64,000 nt of DNA from positions 18,668 through 82,667 of the forward strand of contig DAOQWL010000014.1 in NCBI GenBank assembly GCA_035342095.1. Reading direction: 5' to 3'. The stretch comes from PLanc-01 sp035342095 (GTDB taxonomy: Bacteria > Planctomycetota > Phycisphaerae > Sedimentisphaerales > Anaerobacaceae). Made by a program: the position numbers and the translations under genes. This document shows, one piece after another, positions 1 through 6,924 of the stretch. The notes under the pieces were generated by a model that saw nothing but the letters and a program-made list of their open reading frames with translations, ran no database searches and was not told the DNA's origin. Each line of letters begins with the position of its first letter. Positions within the stretch are counted from its first letter, which is position 1.

Positions 1-1178
1 CGGGATCCGGGACGCTCCGACTCGAGTCGGTAGCCAAGGGGGAAGTCCGCAATGCCGAAATGGAACGGGATGTAGAATGACGTTCGCGGCGACGCCAGGC
101 AAACCCAGTACACGACGCCGATCTCCGTCGGAACGCCCGTGCGAAGCTGGGCGACGAAACTGGTTTGTGTCGCGCCGCTGCACAGCGAGCAGATGAACGG
201 CGAATCCGCAGGGACCGGCGAGGATTCCATCTCCTTGTCGTGTCGCAGAATCTGCATAACATCCGCGGCACTGAGCTTGCTCCTGGGCACGACCGAGAAC
301 GGCAGGTCGGGTCCCGGCGTCAAGGGCTCGGACGCGACATAGCACAAGCCGCTCCACTGCCGACCCGTGTTGTTCGGATGGGAGGCGGCTTGCGGATTCG
401 CATAGATCGCGGCAAAATCGAATGTGCCGACCGTCGGATCGTACCAGCCCCGCGATTTCGCGTACTCCAGGATGTCTTTCGAGGCCAGGACGTTCTCGCC
501 ATCCTCCAGGACCACCTTGCGGACCGTGTACGTGTTGGCGACCATGGCGACCTCATCATCGGGCACCCGTCGGGCGAGCCAATGTTTGCCGTTTACGGCG
601 CACAGGAGCCAGCCCTCCCTGGGATCGGCGATGACGTAGGTCCGCCCGGAGTCGACATAGCCGAACCGCTCCACGAGTGCGCCGGCCAGGAGAACGCCCT
701 CCCGCGCCGTCCTGGCCCGCTCGGCCACCAGGCGTCGCAGGTCCCATCCGATTCCGCCGGCGGTCCGTTTCGGGCGGTCCTCGCGGGACGGGCAGTTGTC
801 CGAACAGACGGTCACGCCCCACTCGTTGATATAGCTGTCGGAGAACAACATGCCGGGCATCTCCGACCAGAGGTAGGACCAGGTCTCCGGGACCTGCTCA
901 AGAATCCCGCCGTCGCGGAGCGTCACCGTCGCGCCGGGCGGATACGTCCGTCGGGGGACTTTGTGATGATTGACGATCTGCGGGGCCCCGTCATCCTCGT
1001 TGTGGCCCACCAGGACGCAGCCGTCGGAGGAGGCGTCCTTGCCGACCACAATCGAGAAGCAGGCGTCGCACGGGACGGCCCTGGCCAGGAACACGAGCAT
1101 GAGAGTCAATGCCAGAACCCGCCGACCTTTTTCGACCGAACAAGATGTCACGACAGACGTATCCAATAGAAAGTTCAT
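1..1178 (-). CDS. Secreted C69-family dipeptidase, 3' end cut by window edge
   Basis: Reads from an ATG at 1178 (GAGG ribosome site 7 nt upstream) and stays open to the first base, so the C-terminus is missing. A hydrophobic leader (residues about 19-36) is followed by ACFSIVVGKDAS and then VGHNEDD, the pattern of the Ntn-hydrolase peptidase family C69 (dipeptidase A), in which the Cys becomes the N-terminal nucleophile after processing; here that would be about C40. Inference: an exported or periplasmic dipeptidase. The next gene upstream on the same strand is a dicarboxylate/amino-acid symporter, which fits peptide scavenging. The assignment rests on the N-terminal motif and overall character; the substrate is unknown. 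Confidence 0.72.
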   Translation of the reverse strand, partial: MNFLLDTSVVTSCSVEKGRRVLALTLMLVFLARAVPCDACFSIVVGKDASSDGCVLVGHNEDDGAPQIVNHHKVPRRTYPPGATVTLRDGGILEQVPETWSYLWSEMPGMLFSDSYINEWGVTVCSDNCPSREDRPKRTAGGIGWDLRRLVAERARTAREGVLLAGALVERFGYVDSGRTYVIADPREGWLLCAVNGKHWLARRVPDDEVAMVANTYTVRKVVLEDGENVLASKDILEYAKSRGWYDPTVGTFDFAAIYANPQAASHPNNTGRQWSGLCYVASEPLTPGPDLPFSVVPRSKLSAADVMQILRHDKEMESSPVPADSPFICSLCSGATQTSFVAQLRTGVPTEIGVVYWVCLASPRTSFYIPFHFGIADFPLGYRLESERPGS

Positions 1179-1192
1179 AACACATCCTCATA

Positions 1193-1232
1193 ACGGCTCC
1201 GGCGCCCTTGCGTGAAGGGCGCGTGGAGCCGT
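1193..1232. terminator. Strong hairpin between symporter and dipeptidase genes
   Basis: Arms ACGGCTCC (1193-1200) and GGAGCCGT (1225-1232) enclose a second perfect 8-bp stem (1202-1209 with 1215-1222) and a 5-nt loop. A CTTTT run follows on the plus strand only, whereas both flanking genes run on the minus strand, so an attenuating or mRNA-processing hairpin is as likely as a classical terminator. Confidence 0.35.
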
Positions 1233-1250
1233 CTTTTGCGACGGCGGGTT

Positions 1251-2528
1251 CTATCCATTCCTCATCGGTTTCGTATCGAGCTGCCCCTCCGTGGAGGCAA
1301 CCACTACGGCACACGCGGCGTCTCCGGTAGTATTCACGACAGTCCGGCACATATCCAGGAAACGATCCACGCCCATGATGATCCCGATCCCCTGCAACGG
1401 CACGCCCACGCTGCCCAGCACGATGGCCAGCATGATGACGCCGGCCCCGGGGATGCCGGCGGTGCCGATGGACGCAAGGACAGCGGTCAGCACGATGGTC
1501 AGTTGTTGCGTGAAGCTCAGGTCGATTCCATAGATCTGTGCCAGGAACGCCGACGCGACGCCCTGGTACAGCGCCGTTCCATCCATGTTGATGGTCGCCC
1601 CCAGCGGCAGCGTGAAGCTGCAAATGTGTTGCGGCACGCCGAGATTCTTCGTCACGCACTCCATCGTCACCGGCAGCGTCGCGTTGCTGGATGAAGAACA
1701 AAACGCCATCAACTGCGCGGGACGAAGACCGCGGAAGAAGCGCCGTACGCCCACCTTCGCGAACGCCGTGAGCGCCAGGGGGTAGACAACCAACAAGTGG
1801 ATCGACAGCCCGAGCAGGACCACCACGCTGTACTTGAGGAGCATCAGGAGGATGTCAACGCCGAAATCGGCCACGACCGACGCGATCAGGGCAAAGACGC
1901 CATAGGGCGCCGTCCGCATGATGACGTGCACCATCCGCACGATGATCTCGTCGATGCCCTTGAAGAAGTCGATGACCGGCTGCCCGCGCTCCGCGGGAAT
2001 CAGCGTCAGGCAAATACCCGTGAGCAGCGCGAAGAAGATGATCTGGAGCATCTGGCCGTCCGCGAGGGCCTTGATGGGATTCGTCGGGATGACATTCAAC
2101 AGAAGATCTCGGAAGGAAGGCTTCTCTGAGGAGGGTCCCGCTGTTGAGTCGGCCTGCTTCTCCTCGCCATGGATGAGTTCCTGTCTGCTCTGCTCAGGCA
2201 GACGAGAGCCGGGGCGCACGATGCCGGTCAGCAGCAGGCCGACACTGACGGCGACTGCCGTTGTACACATATAGAAGGCAAACGTCTTGATCCCGATTCG
2301 ACCGAGCACACGGATGTCTTTGAGACTCGCGGTGCCCACCACGAGGGACGCGAACACCAGAGGCACGACGACCATGCTGATCAGCCGGACGAAGGCTGTC
2401 CCCACGGGCTTGACATAGACGCCCACGAACCCGGCGAACCCGAGCCCATTGGCGAGCAGGCCGAAGAGGGCCCCTCCCGCCAAGGCGATCAGGACCTGCG
2501 TGTACAACTGCAATTTCGGTAGGCGCAT
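1251..2528 (-). CDS. Dicarboxylate/amino acid:cation symporter (DAACS family)
   Basis: About 425 residues of mostly membrane-spanning sequence, the usual length of GltP/DctA-type secondary transporters that import glutamate, aspartate or C4-dicarboxylates with Na+ or H+. The family's re-entrant-loop and substrate-site signatures are visible: SSSNATLPVT, then LPLGATINMDGTALYQ, then a C-terminal DRFLDMCRTVVNTTGD in which the Asp/Arg and Asn/Asp positions bind substrate and cation. The start is placed at the ATG at 2528, where GGAG lies 5 nt upstream; an ATG 8 codons earlier lacks a comparable site. A second, diverged symporter lies at 3581. The exact substrate cannot be read from sequence. Confidence 0.92.
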   Translation of the reverse strand: MRLPKLQLYTQVLIALAGGALFGLLANGLGFAGFVGVYVKPVGTAFVRLISMVVVPLVFASLVVGTASLKDIRVLGRIGIKTFAFYMCTTAVAVSVGLLLTGIVRPGSRLPEQSRQELIHGEEKQADSTAGPSSEKPSFRDLLLNVIPTNPIKALADGQMLQIIFFALLTGICLTLIPAERGQPVIDFFKGIDEIIVRMVHVIMRTAPYGVFALIASVVADFGVDILLMLLKYSVVVLLGLSIHLLVVYPLALTAFAKVGVRRFFRGLRPAQLMAFCSSSSNATLPVTMECVTKNLGVPQHICSFTLPLGATINMDGTALYQGVASAFLAQIYGIDLSFTQQLTIVLTAVLASIGTAGIPGAGVIMLAIVLGSVGVPLQGIGIIMGVDRFLDMCRTVVNTTGDAACAVVVASTEGQLDTKPMRNG

Positions 2529-2602
2529 AGGGTCTCCGAGCCGGGGATTCACGAGCCGGCCAGATCATACCGGGGACCGCGCCCGGCGTCAAAGAGGTTT
2601 GT

Positions 2603-3406
2603 TCACCGACCCCGCTTCGAAGTGGAACAGGCGCGAACCAGAGCGCCATAGATGGCGTCCCGGTGGGCCCGGTCGGTCATGGCTTCCGGATGCCACTGCA
2701 CGAAGAGCCCGAACCCGCCGTCGGTCCGTTCCAGGGCCTCCGCGACTCCGTCCTCGCTCCGCGCGATCACCTTCAGGTCTGTGCCCAGGTCGTCCACCGC
2801 CTGGTGGTGACTGGAGAACACCATCGCTTCCTGGACGCCGAGAATGTCGGCCAGGAGGCTGGGCGACACAATCTCGACACGATGGCACTTGCGGTGATTC
2901 ACCGTCTTGCCGATCTCGGACGGGATGTCCTGGACCATCGTCCCGCCTTGGACCACGTTGGTGAACTGCATGCCCAGACACACGCCGAGTATGGGCTTGC
3001 CGCTCGCGAGCCACCGGGCGATGAGCTTTCGTTCGAATTCGTACCGCTGGGGCGTCAGAGGCTTGACCGTCTCATGGGCCTCCTCGCCATACACCCGCGG
3101 CGGGATGTCGTCCCCGCCGATGACGACAAGGCCGTCGAGTCTCTCCAGGTATGCTCGCAGGACCTGCTCATCGTCGATGGTCGGCAGGATGATGGGCACG
3201 CCGCCATTTTCCGCGACAGCCCTCGCGTAGGCGAATGGCGAGCTGGTCTGCGCGGACTTGTCTTGGGTCGCCGGTTCATAGTCGCTCGTGATCCCGATCA
3301 GCGGCCCCGACGAGACCTGGGCACGCTGACAACCGCCGGCCAGCCACAGGAAACCCATGCAAACAAACAACGCCGGCCGCCTGGTCGTATGCGCTTCGTG
3401 GCCCAT
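2603..3406 (-). CDS. Gamma-glutamyl hydrolase-like lipoprotein (peptidase C26)
   Basis: A 267-residue class I glutamine-amidotransferase-fold protein. After a lipobox (LAGGC, probable lipidated Cys near residue 27) the mature part starts PLIGITSDYE, typical of the gamma-glutamyl-GABA hydrolase (PuuD/C26) family. The nucleophile elbow is GVCLGMQ and the catalytic His/Glu pair is in WHPE near the C-terminus, so the triad is complete. The start at 3406 is chosen because GGGGGA sits just upstream. It lies between two symporter genes and near a dipeptidase; the likely role is release of gamma-linked glutamate from amides or peptides at the cell envelope. Specificity is not determinable here. Confidence 0.85.
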   Translation of the reverse strand: MGHEAHTTRRPALFVCMGFLWLAGGCQRAQVSSGPLIGITSDYEPATQDKSAQTSSPFAYARAVAENGGVPIILPTIDDEQVLRAYLERLDGLVVIGGDDIPPRVYGEEAHETVKPLTPQRYEFERKLIARWLASGKPILGVCLGMQFTNVVQGGTMVQDIPSEIGKTVNHRKCHRVEIVSPSLLADILGVQEAMVFSSHHQAVDDLGTDLKVIARSEDGVAEALERTDGGFGLFVQWHPEAMTDRAHRDAIYGALVRACSTSKRGR

Positions 3407-3580
3407 GGGGTCCCCCATATACAACAGAGACGATATTCATATTCGTCCCCCGAGCGCTTCACTTCGCTCCAGATGACCGTTATGATCTGAAGATGACGCC
3501 GGGAGCTCGTTGGTCACAACCTGGAGCTCTTATGGTAATTGGTCGATGTTGAATCGTCAATTCCAAAGGTTGGAGACCCT

Positions 3581-4927
3581 ATGGGAACGATCGTGCAGCG
3601 GTACTTCAAGACCCCACTGGTCGTGCGGATCTTCATCGGCTTCGCCACAGGCTCCTTGGTCGGAATCGTGTTCTGGTATCTGTCCCGAGCAACGGGAGGA
3701 GCCGCCGAACCCGGTGCGACGCCTGCGGAGAAGGTCATCCCCTTCATCATGCCTTTCGGCGAGGTGTTCGTGCACATGCTCAAGATGATCGTCGTGCCGA
3801 TCATCTTTTTTTCGCTGGTTGCCGGCGCGTCGAGCCTGCCGATCAAGCGATTCGGGCACATCGGCATCCGCGTCATTGCATGGTATCTCGCGACGTCGCT
3901 GTTCGCCGCCGTGCTGGGCACGGGACTGGCGATGGTCATCAACCCAGGCGCCGGCGCTGACCTGGGGGCCTGGGAGAAGCTGAAGGACCTCAAGGCGGCC
4001 GAGGCGGCGGAGGTTGCCGGCGGGGTCCCCACGCAGGGCACGCTCTCCCAGATCCTGCTGAACCTGTTCCGCAATCCGTTCGAGGCCCTGGCCGACGGCC
4101 ATTTCCTGCCCATCATCGTCTTTGCCATCCTGTTCGGCCTGGCCATGCGGGTCCTCATGGAGACCGGGGACCCGGAGCGCACCCGGCGGCTTCAACTGCT
4201 GAGCGACCTGATCCAGGCGGCGCTCGATGCCACCTTCAAGCTGGTGGACTGGATTCTGGAGTACTCGCCGATCGGGGTGTTCGCCCTGACCATCGTGAAC
4301 TTCGGCCTCTACGGCCCCGCCATCGTCGGGCCCTACGTCAGTGTCACACTGGGCGTGATTGTCGGCATTCTGGCGATGATCTTCGTTGTGTACCCCGTCC
4401 TGATGTGGGCGGTGACACGCCGCAATCCGATCCAGGTGTTCCGTCGGATCCGCGAGCCCATGATCATGGCGTTCATCACGCGCAGCAGCGCCGCAACCTT
4501 GCCGGTCTCGATCAAGACCGCCCAGGACGAACTCAAGGTCCACAGGGAACTGGCGAGCTTCTCGCTGCCCCTGGGCGCGACGATCAACATGGACGGCGTC
4601 TGCGTCCACCTGCCCATGTTTGCCATCCTGGCGGCCAACATGTTCGGGATCCATCTGACGCTCGGCTCCCTCGTCGTGATGGTCATCACGACCGTCCTGG
4701 CCTCCATCGGCGCCGGCGGCGTCCCCGGCGGCAGCCTCATGCTCCTGTTCATCATCCTGGAGAACCTGGGCCTGCCCGCCGATCAGGTCGCGGTGATCGT
4801 CGCGCTGGCGCTGGGCATCAACCCGATCCTCGACATGTTCGAGACGATGAACAACGTCACCGGCGATCTGGTCTGCACCTACACCGTCGCGTCCAACCAA
4901 GGCTTGGTCGATACACAAGGCGCATGA
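3581..4927 (+). CDS. Dicarboxylate/amino acid:cation symporter (DAACS family), second copy
   Basis: A 448-residue paralogue-type member of the same family as the gene at 1251-2528, but clearly diverged. Visible signatures are TRSSAATLPVS, LPLGATINMDGVCVHLP and NPILDMFETMNNVTGD. The start at 3581 follows TTGGAGACCCT, the same initiation sequence seen at the first symporter. It is divergent from the C26 gene and is followed 16 nt later by a cupin gene, so the two probably share a transcript. The SSxxT serine-rich loop and NMDG motif are known cation/substrate elements of the family; the transported acid cannot be assigned. Confidence 0.92.
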   Translation: MGTIVQRYFKTPLVVRIFIGFATGSLVGIVFWYLSRATGGAAEPGATPAEKVIPFIMPFGEVFVHMLKMIVVPIIFFSLVAGASSLPIKRFGHIGIRVIAWYLATSLFAAVLGTGLAMVINPGAGADLGAWEKLKDLKAAEAAEVAGGVPTQGTLSQILLNLFRNPFEALADGHFLPIIVFAILFGLAMRVLMETGDPERTRRLQLLSDLIQAALDATFKLVDWILEYSPIGVFALTIVNFGLYGPAIVGPYVSVTLGVIVGILAMIFVVYPVLMWAVTRRNPIQVFRRIREPMIMAFITRSSAATLPVSIKTAQDELKVHRELASFSLPLGATINMDGVCVHLPMFAILAANMFGIHLTLGSLVVMVITTVLASIGAGGVPGGSLMLLFIILENLGLPADQVAVIVALALGINPILDMFETMNNVTGDLVCTYTVASNQGLVDTQGA

Positions 4928-4943
4928 GGCGCCGCAAGATGCT

Positions 4944-5312
4944 ATGGCCAATTACGTCGTGACCCATTTCGACGACATCGAGGCGGTGAAGTGCCCGTGC
5001 GGCTTCGCGAAACGGGCGTTCGCCCTTCCGGAGAATTCGACCGCCACGGTGCACGTCGTCGACATCCGGCGGGACTCGAAGGTCCACTACCACAAGGAGC
5101 ACACCGAAATCTACCTGGTCCTCGAAGGGGAAGGCTATCTGGAACTCGACGGCGACCGCGTCCCCGTTCGCCCGTTCAGCACGGCCCTCATCAAGCCCCT
5201 CTGCCGTCACCGCGCGGTGGGCAACCTGCGAATCGTCAACATCTGCATCCCGCCGTTCGACCCAGCCGACGAGTGGTTCGATGAGTCCTCACCCGGTGCC
5301 GCTCATCTGTGA
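4944..5312 (+). CDS. Small cupin-domain protein
   Basis: 122 residues with a single conserved-barrel cupin: motif 1 is seen as HYHKEHTEIYLVLEGEG (two His and a Glu as metal ligands) and motif 2 as RPFSTALIKPLCRHRAVG with a later His. Such small cupins are metal-binding isomerases, dioxygenases or ligand-sensing proteins; nothing here selects among these. It starts 16 nt after the second symporter stop, so co-transcription and a role linked to the imported substrate are plausible. Confidence 0.8.
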   Translation: MANYVVTHFDDIEAVKCPCGFAKRAFALPENSTATVHVVDIRRDSKVHYHKEHTEIYLVLEGEGYLELDGDRVPVRPFSTALIKPLCRHRAVGNLRIVNICIPPFDPADEWFDESSPGAAHL

Positions 5313-5340
5313 AAACATGCCTTTTTCTCACATTTTGGGG

Positions 5341-5370
5341 TTGACAATAGGCAGTCCTTACGGGTAGCCT
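5341..5370 (+). promoter_or_regulatory. Possible sigma-70-type promoter upstream of PEP-CTERM gene
   Basis: A perfect TTGACA (5341-5346) is followed 18 nt later by TAGCCT (5365-5370), a weak -10 match. It stands about 170 nt upstream of the PEP-CTERM start, leaving room for the 16-codon leader frame at 5411. Confidence 0.3.
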
Positions 5371-5410
5371 GAGACGGTGAGCACGGGAGTGCATAGGAGG
5401 TGCCTGCCTG

Positions 5411-5461
5411 ATGGATATACGCACGCAATTTGTGTGTGATGTCGGTGGCCCGCCGTCGTAA
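5411..5461 (+). CDS. Possible 16-codon leader peptide
   Basis: ATG at 5411 is preceded 8 nt upstream by AGGAGGTG (near-perfect ribosome binding site) and the frame encodes MDIRTQFVCDVGGPPS before TAA. It ends 81 nt before the PEP-CTERM start. A short frame with a stronger ribosome site than the main gene may be a translational leader; chance is not excluded. Confidence 0.3.
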   Translation: MDIRTQFVCDVGGPPS

Positions 5462-5542
5462 GGCGTGCGAGCCATGGAAATACTGTCGTGGCCACAGGAA
5501 GCGGCGACGCCAGTGAGGCGAACCTTGATGAAAGGGCAGATC

Positions 5543-6238
5543 ATGAAGCGAACCATGGTAGCACTCTGTCTGACGCTCCTGTGGAGCACAAGAGCCCCCG
5601 CCGCGTCCCTGTTCGAGCAGCCCGTCGACACCACGCTGCCGGGCCTCTACAGCAATGCCGGCCGCGTGGAAGTGGCTGACGATTTCACACTGGCCGGCAA
5701 CAGCGTCCTTACCGCAGCGACTTGGTATGGGATCTATGGCGTTGATCTGGACCCCACGGTGACCACCATCGATTTCAGTGTGGCGCTCTTCGACAATGCC
5801 GGCAATGTCCCGGGAACGGAGTTGTGGCGTCAGACCCTCTCGGCCACGGTCACAGACAGCGGCATGACGGTCACCGACCCGGCCTCCTCCTTCTTCGGGC
5901 GAACGATCTACGCCTTCGACAGCAGCCTCATTGCGACCCCCATCGCCGGCGGCGTACCGATGTGGATCTCCATCATGGAAGCTGACGGCGACACCCCGGC
6001 CATTGGCGGCACACAGTGGCTGTGGAGCTACAACGCACTCACAGCCGCCGTGAAGCACGCGCAGCGAAGCTTCGACGATACTGGCGCTCCTGAAGATTGG
6101 AACCGTTGGAATGGCACCGTGGCCTTCACACTCTACGGCGATGTGGAAGCCCCGGTGATCCCGGCCCCCGGCGCCGTCCTGCTCGGCATGTTCGGCACCG
6201 GCTTGGTCGGCTGGCTGCGACGACGCACCATGCTGTAA
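5543..6238 (+). CDS. PEP-CTERM-like exported protein
   Basis: 231 residues. An N-terminal signal peptide (KRTMVALCLTLLWSTRAPAA) is followed by a beta-rich domain of unknown function and a C-terminal tripartite sorting tail: IPAPGAVLLGMFGTGLVGWL, then RRR. This is the PEP-CTERM variant common in planctomycetes, recognised by an exosortase that is not in this window; such proteins go to the cell surface or an exopolysaccharide matrix. ATG at 5543 is preferred over upstream ATGs because AAAGGG lies 7 nt upstream and the signal peptide then begins directly. It is monocistronic, closed by a strong terminator at 6262. Confidence 0.82.
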   Translation: MKRTMVALCLTLLWSTRAPAASLFEQPVDTTLPGLYSNAGRVEVADDFTLAGNSVLTAATWYGIYGVDLDPTVTTIDFSVALFDNAGNVPGTELWRQTLSATVTDSGMTVTDPASSFFGRTIYAFDSSLIATPIAGGVPMWISIMEADGDTPAIGGTQWLWSYNALTAAVKHAQRSFDDTGAPEDWNRWNGTVAFTLYGDVEAPVIPAPGAVLLGMFGTGLVGWLRRRTML

Positions 6239-6261
6239 TCGGCTTTCAGAAAGCGTGTTCC

Positions 6262-6296
6262 AGGGCTGTGAACCTCTTGGGCTCACGGCCCTTTTT
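6262..6296 (+). terminator. Rho-independent terminator after PEP-CTERM gene
   Basis: Arms AGGGCTGTGA (6262-6271) and TCACGGCCCT (6283-6292) pair over 10 bp with one G-U, followed by TTTTT. It lies 24 nt after the stop codon. Confidence 0.85.
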
Positions 6297-6325
6297 CATT
6301 GGCCACCTTCAGGGAAGATGGTACA

Positions 6326-6523
6326 ATGCAGAGTATGATTCGCAGGATCGTGGATGTTCGTCCCATCGAGGGTAGCTCCGAGATTAGACAGAACCTGGAG
6401 TATTGGCTGAGCCGACCGCCCCAGGAGCGTTTGGCTGCGGTCGATGAACTCAGACGCCAGTGCTATGGAGATTCCCAACGACTTCAAAGAACTGCTCGAG
6501 TTGTTCAACAATCACAAAGTTGA
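6326..6523 (+). CDS. Small partner protein of a nucleotidyltransferase
   Basis: 65 residues, charged and probably helical (EIRQNLEYWLSRPPQERLAA, then a YGDSQRLQRTARVVQ-type tail). ATG at 6326 follows AGGGAAG by 8 nt. The reading frame overlaps the nucleotidyltransferase gene behind it by 59 nt, the tight coupling expected of a two-gene module. I recognise the pattern of a small protein with a 'YWxSRPPxER' core directly upstream of an AbiEii/MNT-like nucleotidyltransferase from other genomes, but the biochemical role of either partner is unproven; toxin-antitoxin-like function is inference. Confidence 0.62.
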   Translation: MQSMIRRIVDVRPIEGSSEIRQNLEYWLSRPPQERLAAVDELRRQCYGDSQRLQRTARVVQQSQS

Positions 6524-6911
6524 ATACCTCATCGTCGGTGGATACGCCTTGGCCTTCCATGGCGCCCCGCGTGTTACGGGCGATATCGATTTGTTCGTGC
6601 ACCCGACAGATCAAAACGCGGAGCGAATCCTCGCAGCCCTCGACGCATTCGGCTTCGGCTCACTGAACTTGTCCAAGAGGGACTTCACGACGCCAGGCAT
6701 GGTCATTCAGCTTGGCGTCCCCCCCCTGCGTGTTGACCTTATTACGAGGGTCAGCGGAGTGCCGTGGGAAAAGGCCGACGCCGGCAAGGTCGCAGGCTCG
6801 TACGGCGCTGTTCCTGTGCACTTTCTCGGCCGGGAGGACTTCATCGCGAACAAGCGGGCAACCGGCCGAAAGAAGGACCTTGCAGACATCGAGGCCCTTG
6901 GCGAGGAGTGA
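6465..6911 (+). CDS. Nucleotidyltransferase (AbiEii/MNT-like)
   Basis: 148 residues with the polymerase-beta-fold signature: GGYALAFHG (family GG/S motif) followed by DIDLFV, giving the two metal-binding acidic residues, and a third downstream in the RVDLI strand. The start at 6465 (MEIPNDFKELL) is favoured because it begins at the first conserved helix; an ATG 7 codons earlier is possible. It overlaps the small upstream gene and converges with the P-type ATPase gene. Such proteins are antitoxins or toxins that nucleotidylate or AMPylate a partner or tRNA; which applies here is not visible. Confidence 0.75.
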   Translation: MEIPNDFKELLELFNNHKVEYLIVGGYALAFHGAPRVTGDIDLFVHPTDQNAERILAALDAFGFGSLNLSKRDFTTPGMVIQLGVPPLRVDLITRVSGVPWEKADAGKVAGSYGAVPVHFLGREDFIANKRATGRKKDLADIEALGEE

Positions 6912-6924
6912 TCGAGCCGCACTT

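Noticed and set aside
1..5312. C69, C26, symporter and cupin genes as one operon
   Set aside because: Strands differ (minus for the first three, plus for the last two) and a strong hairpin separates two of them; only a functional neighbourhood is claimed.
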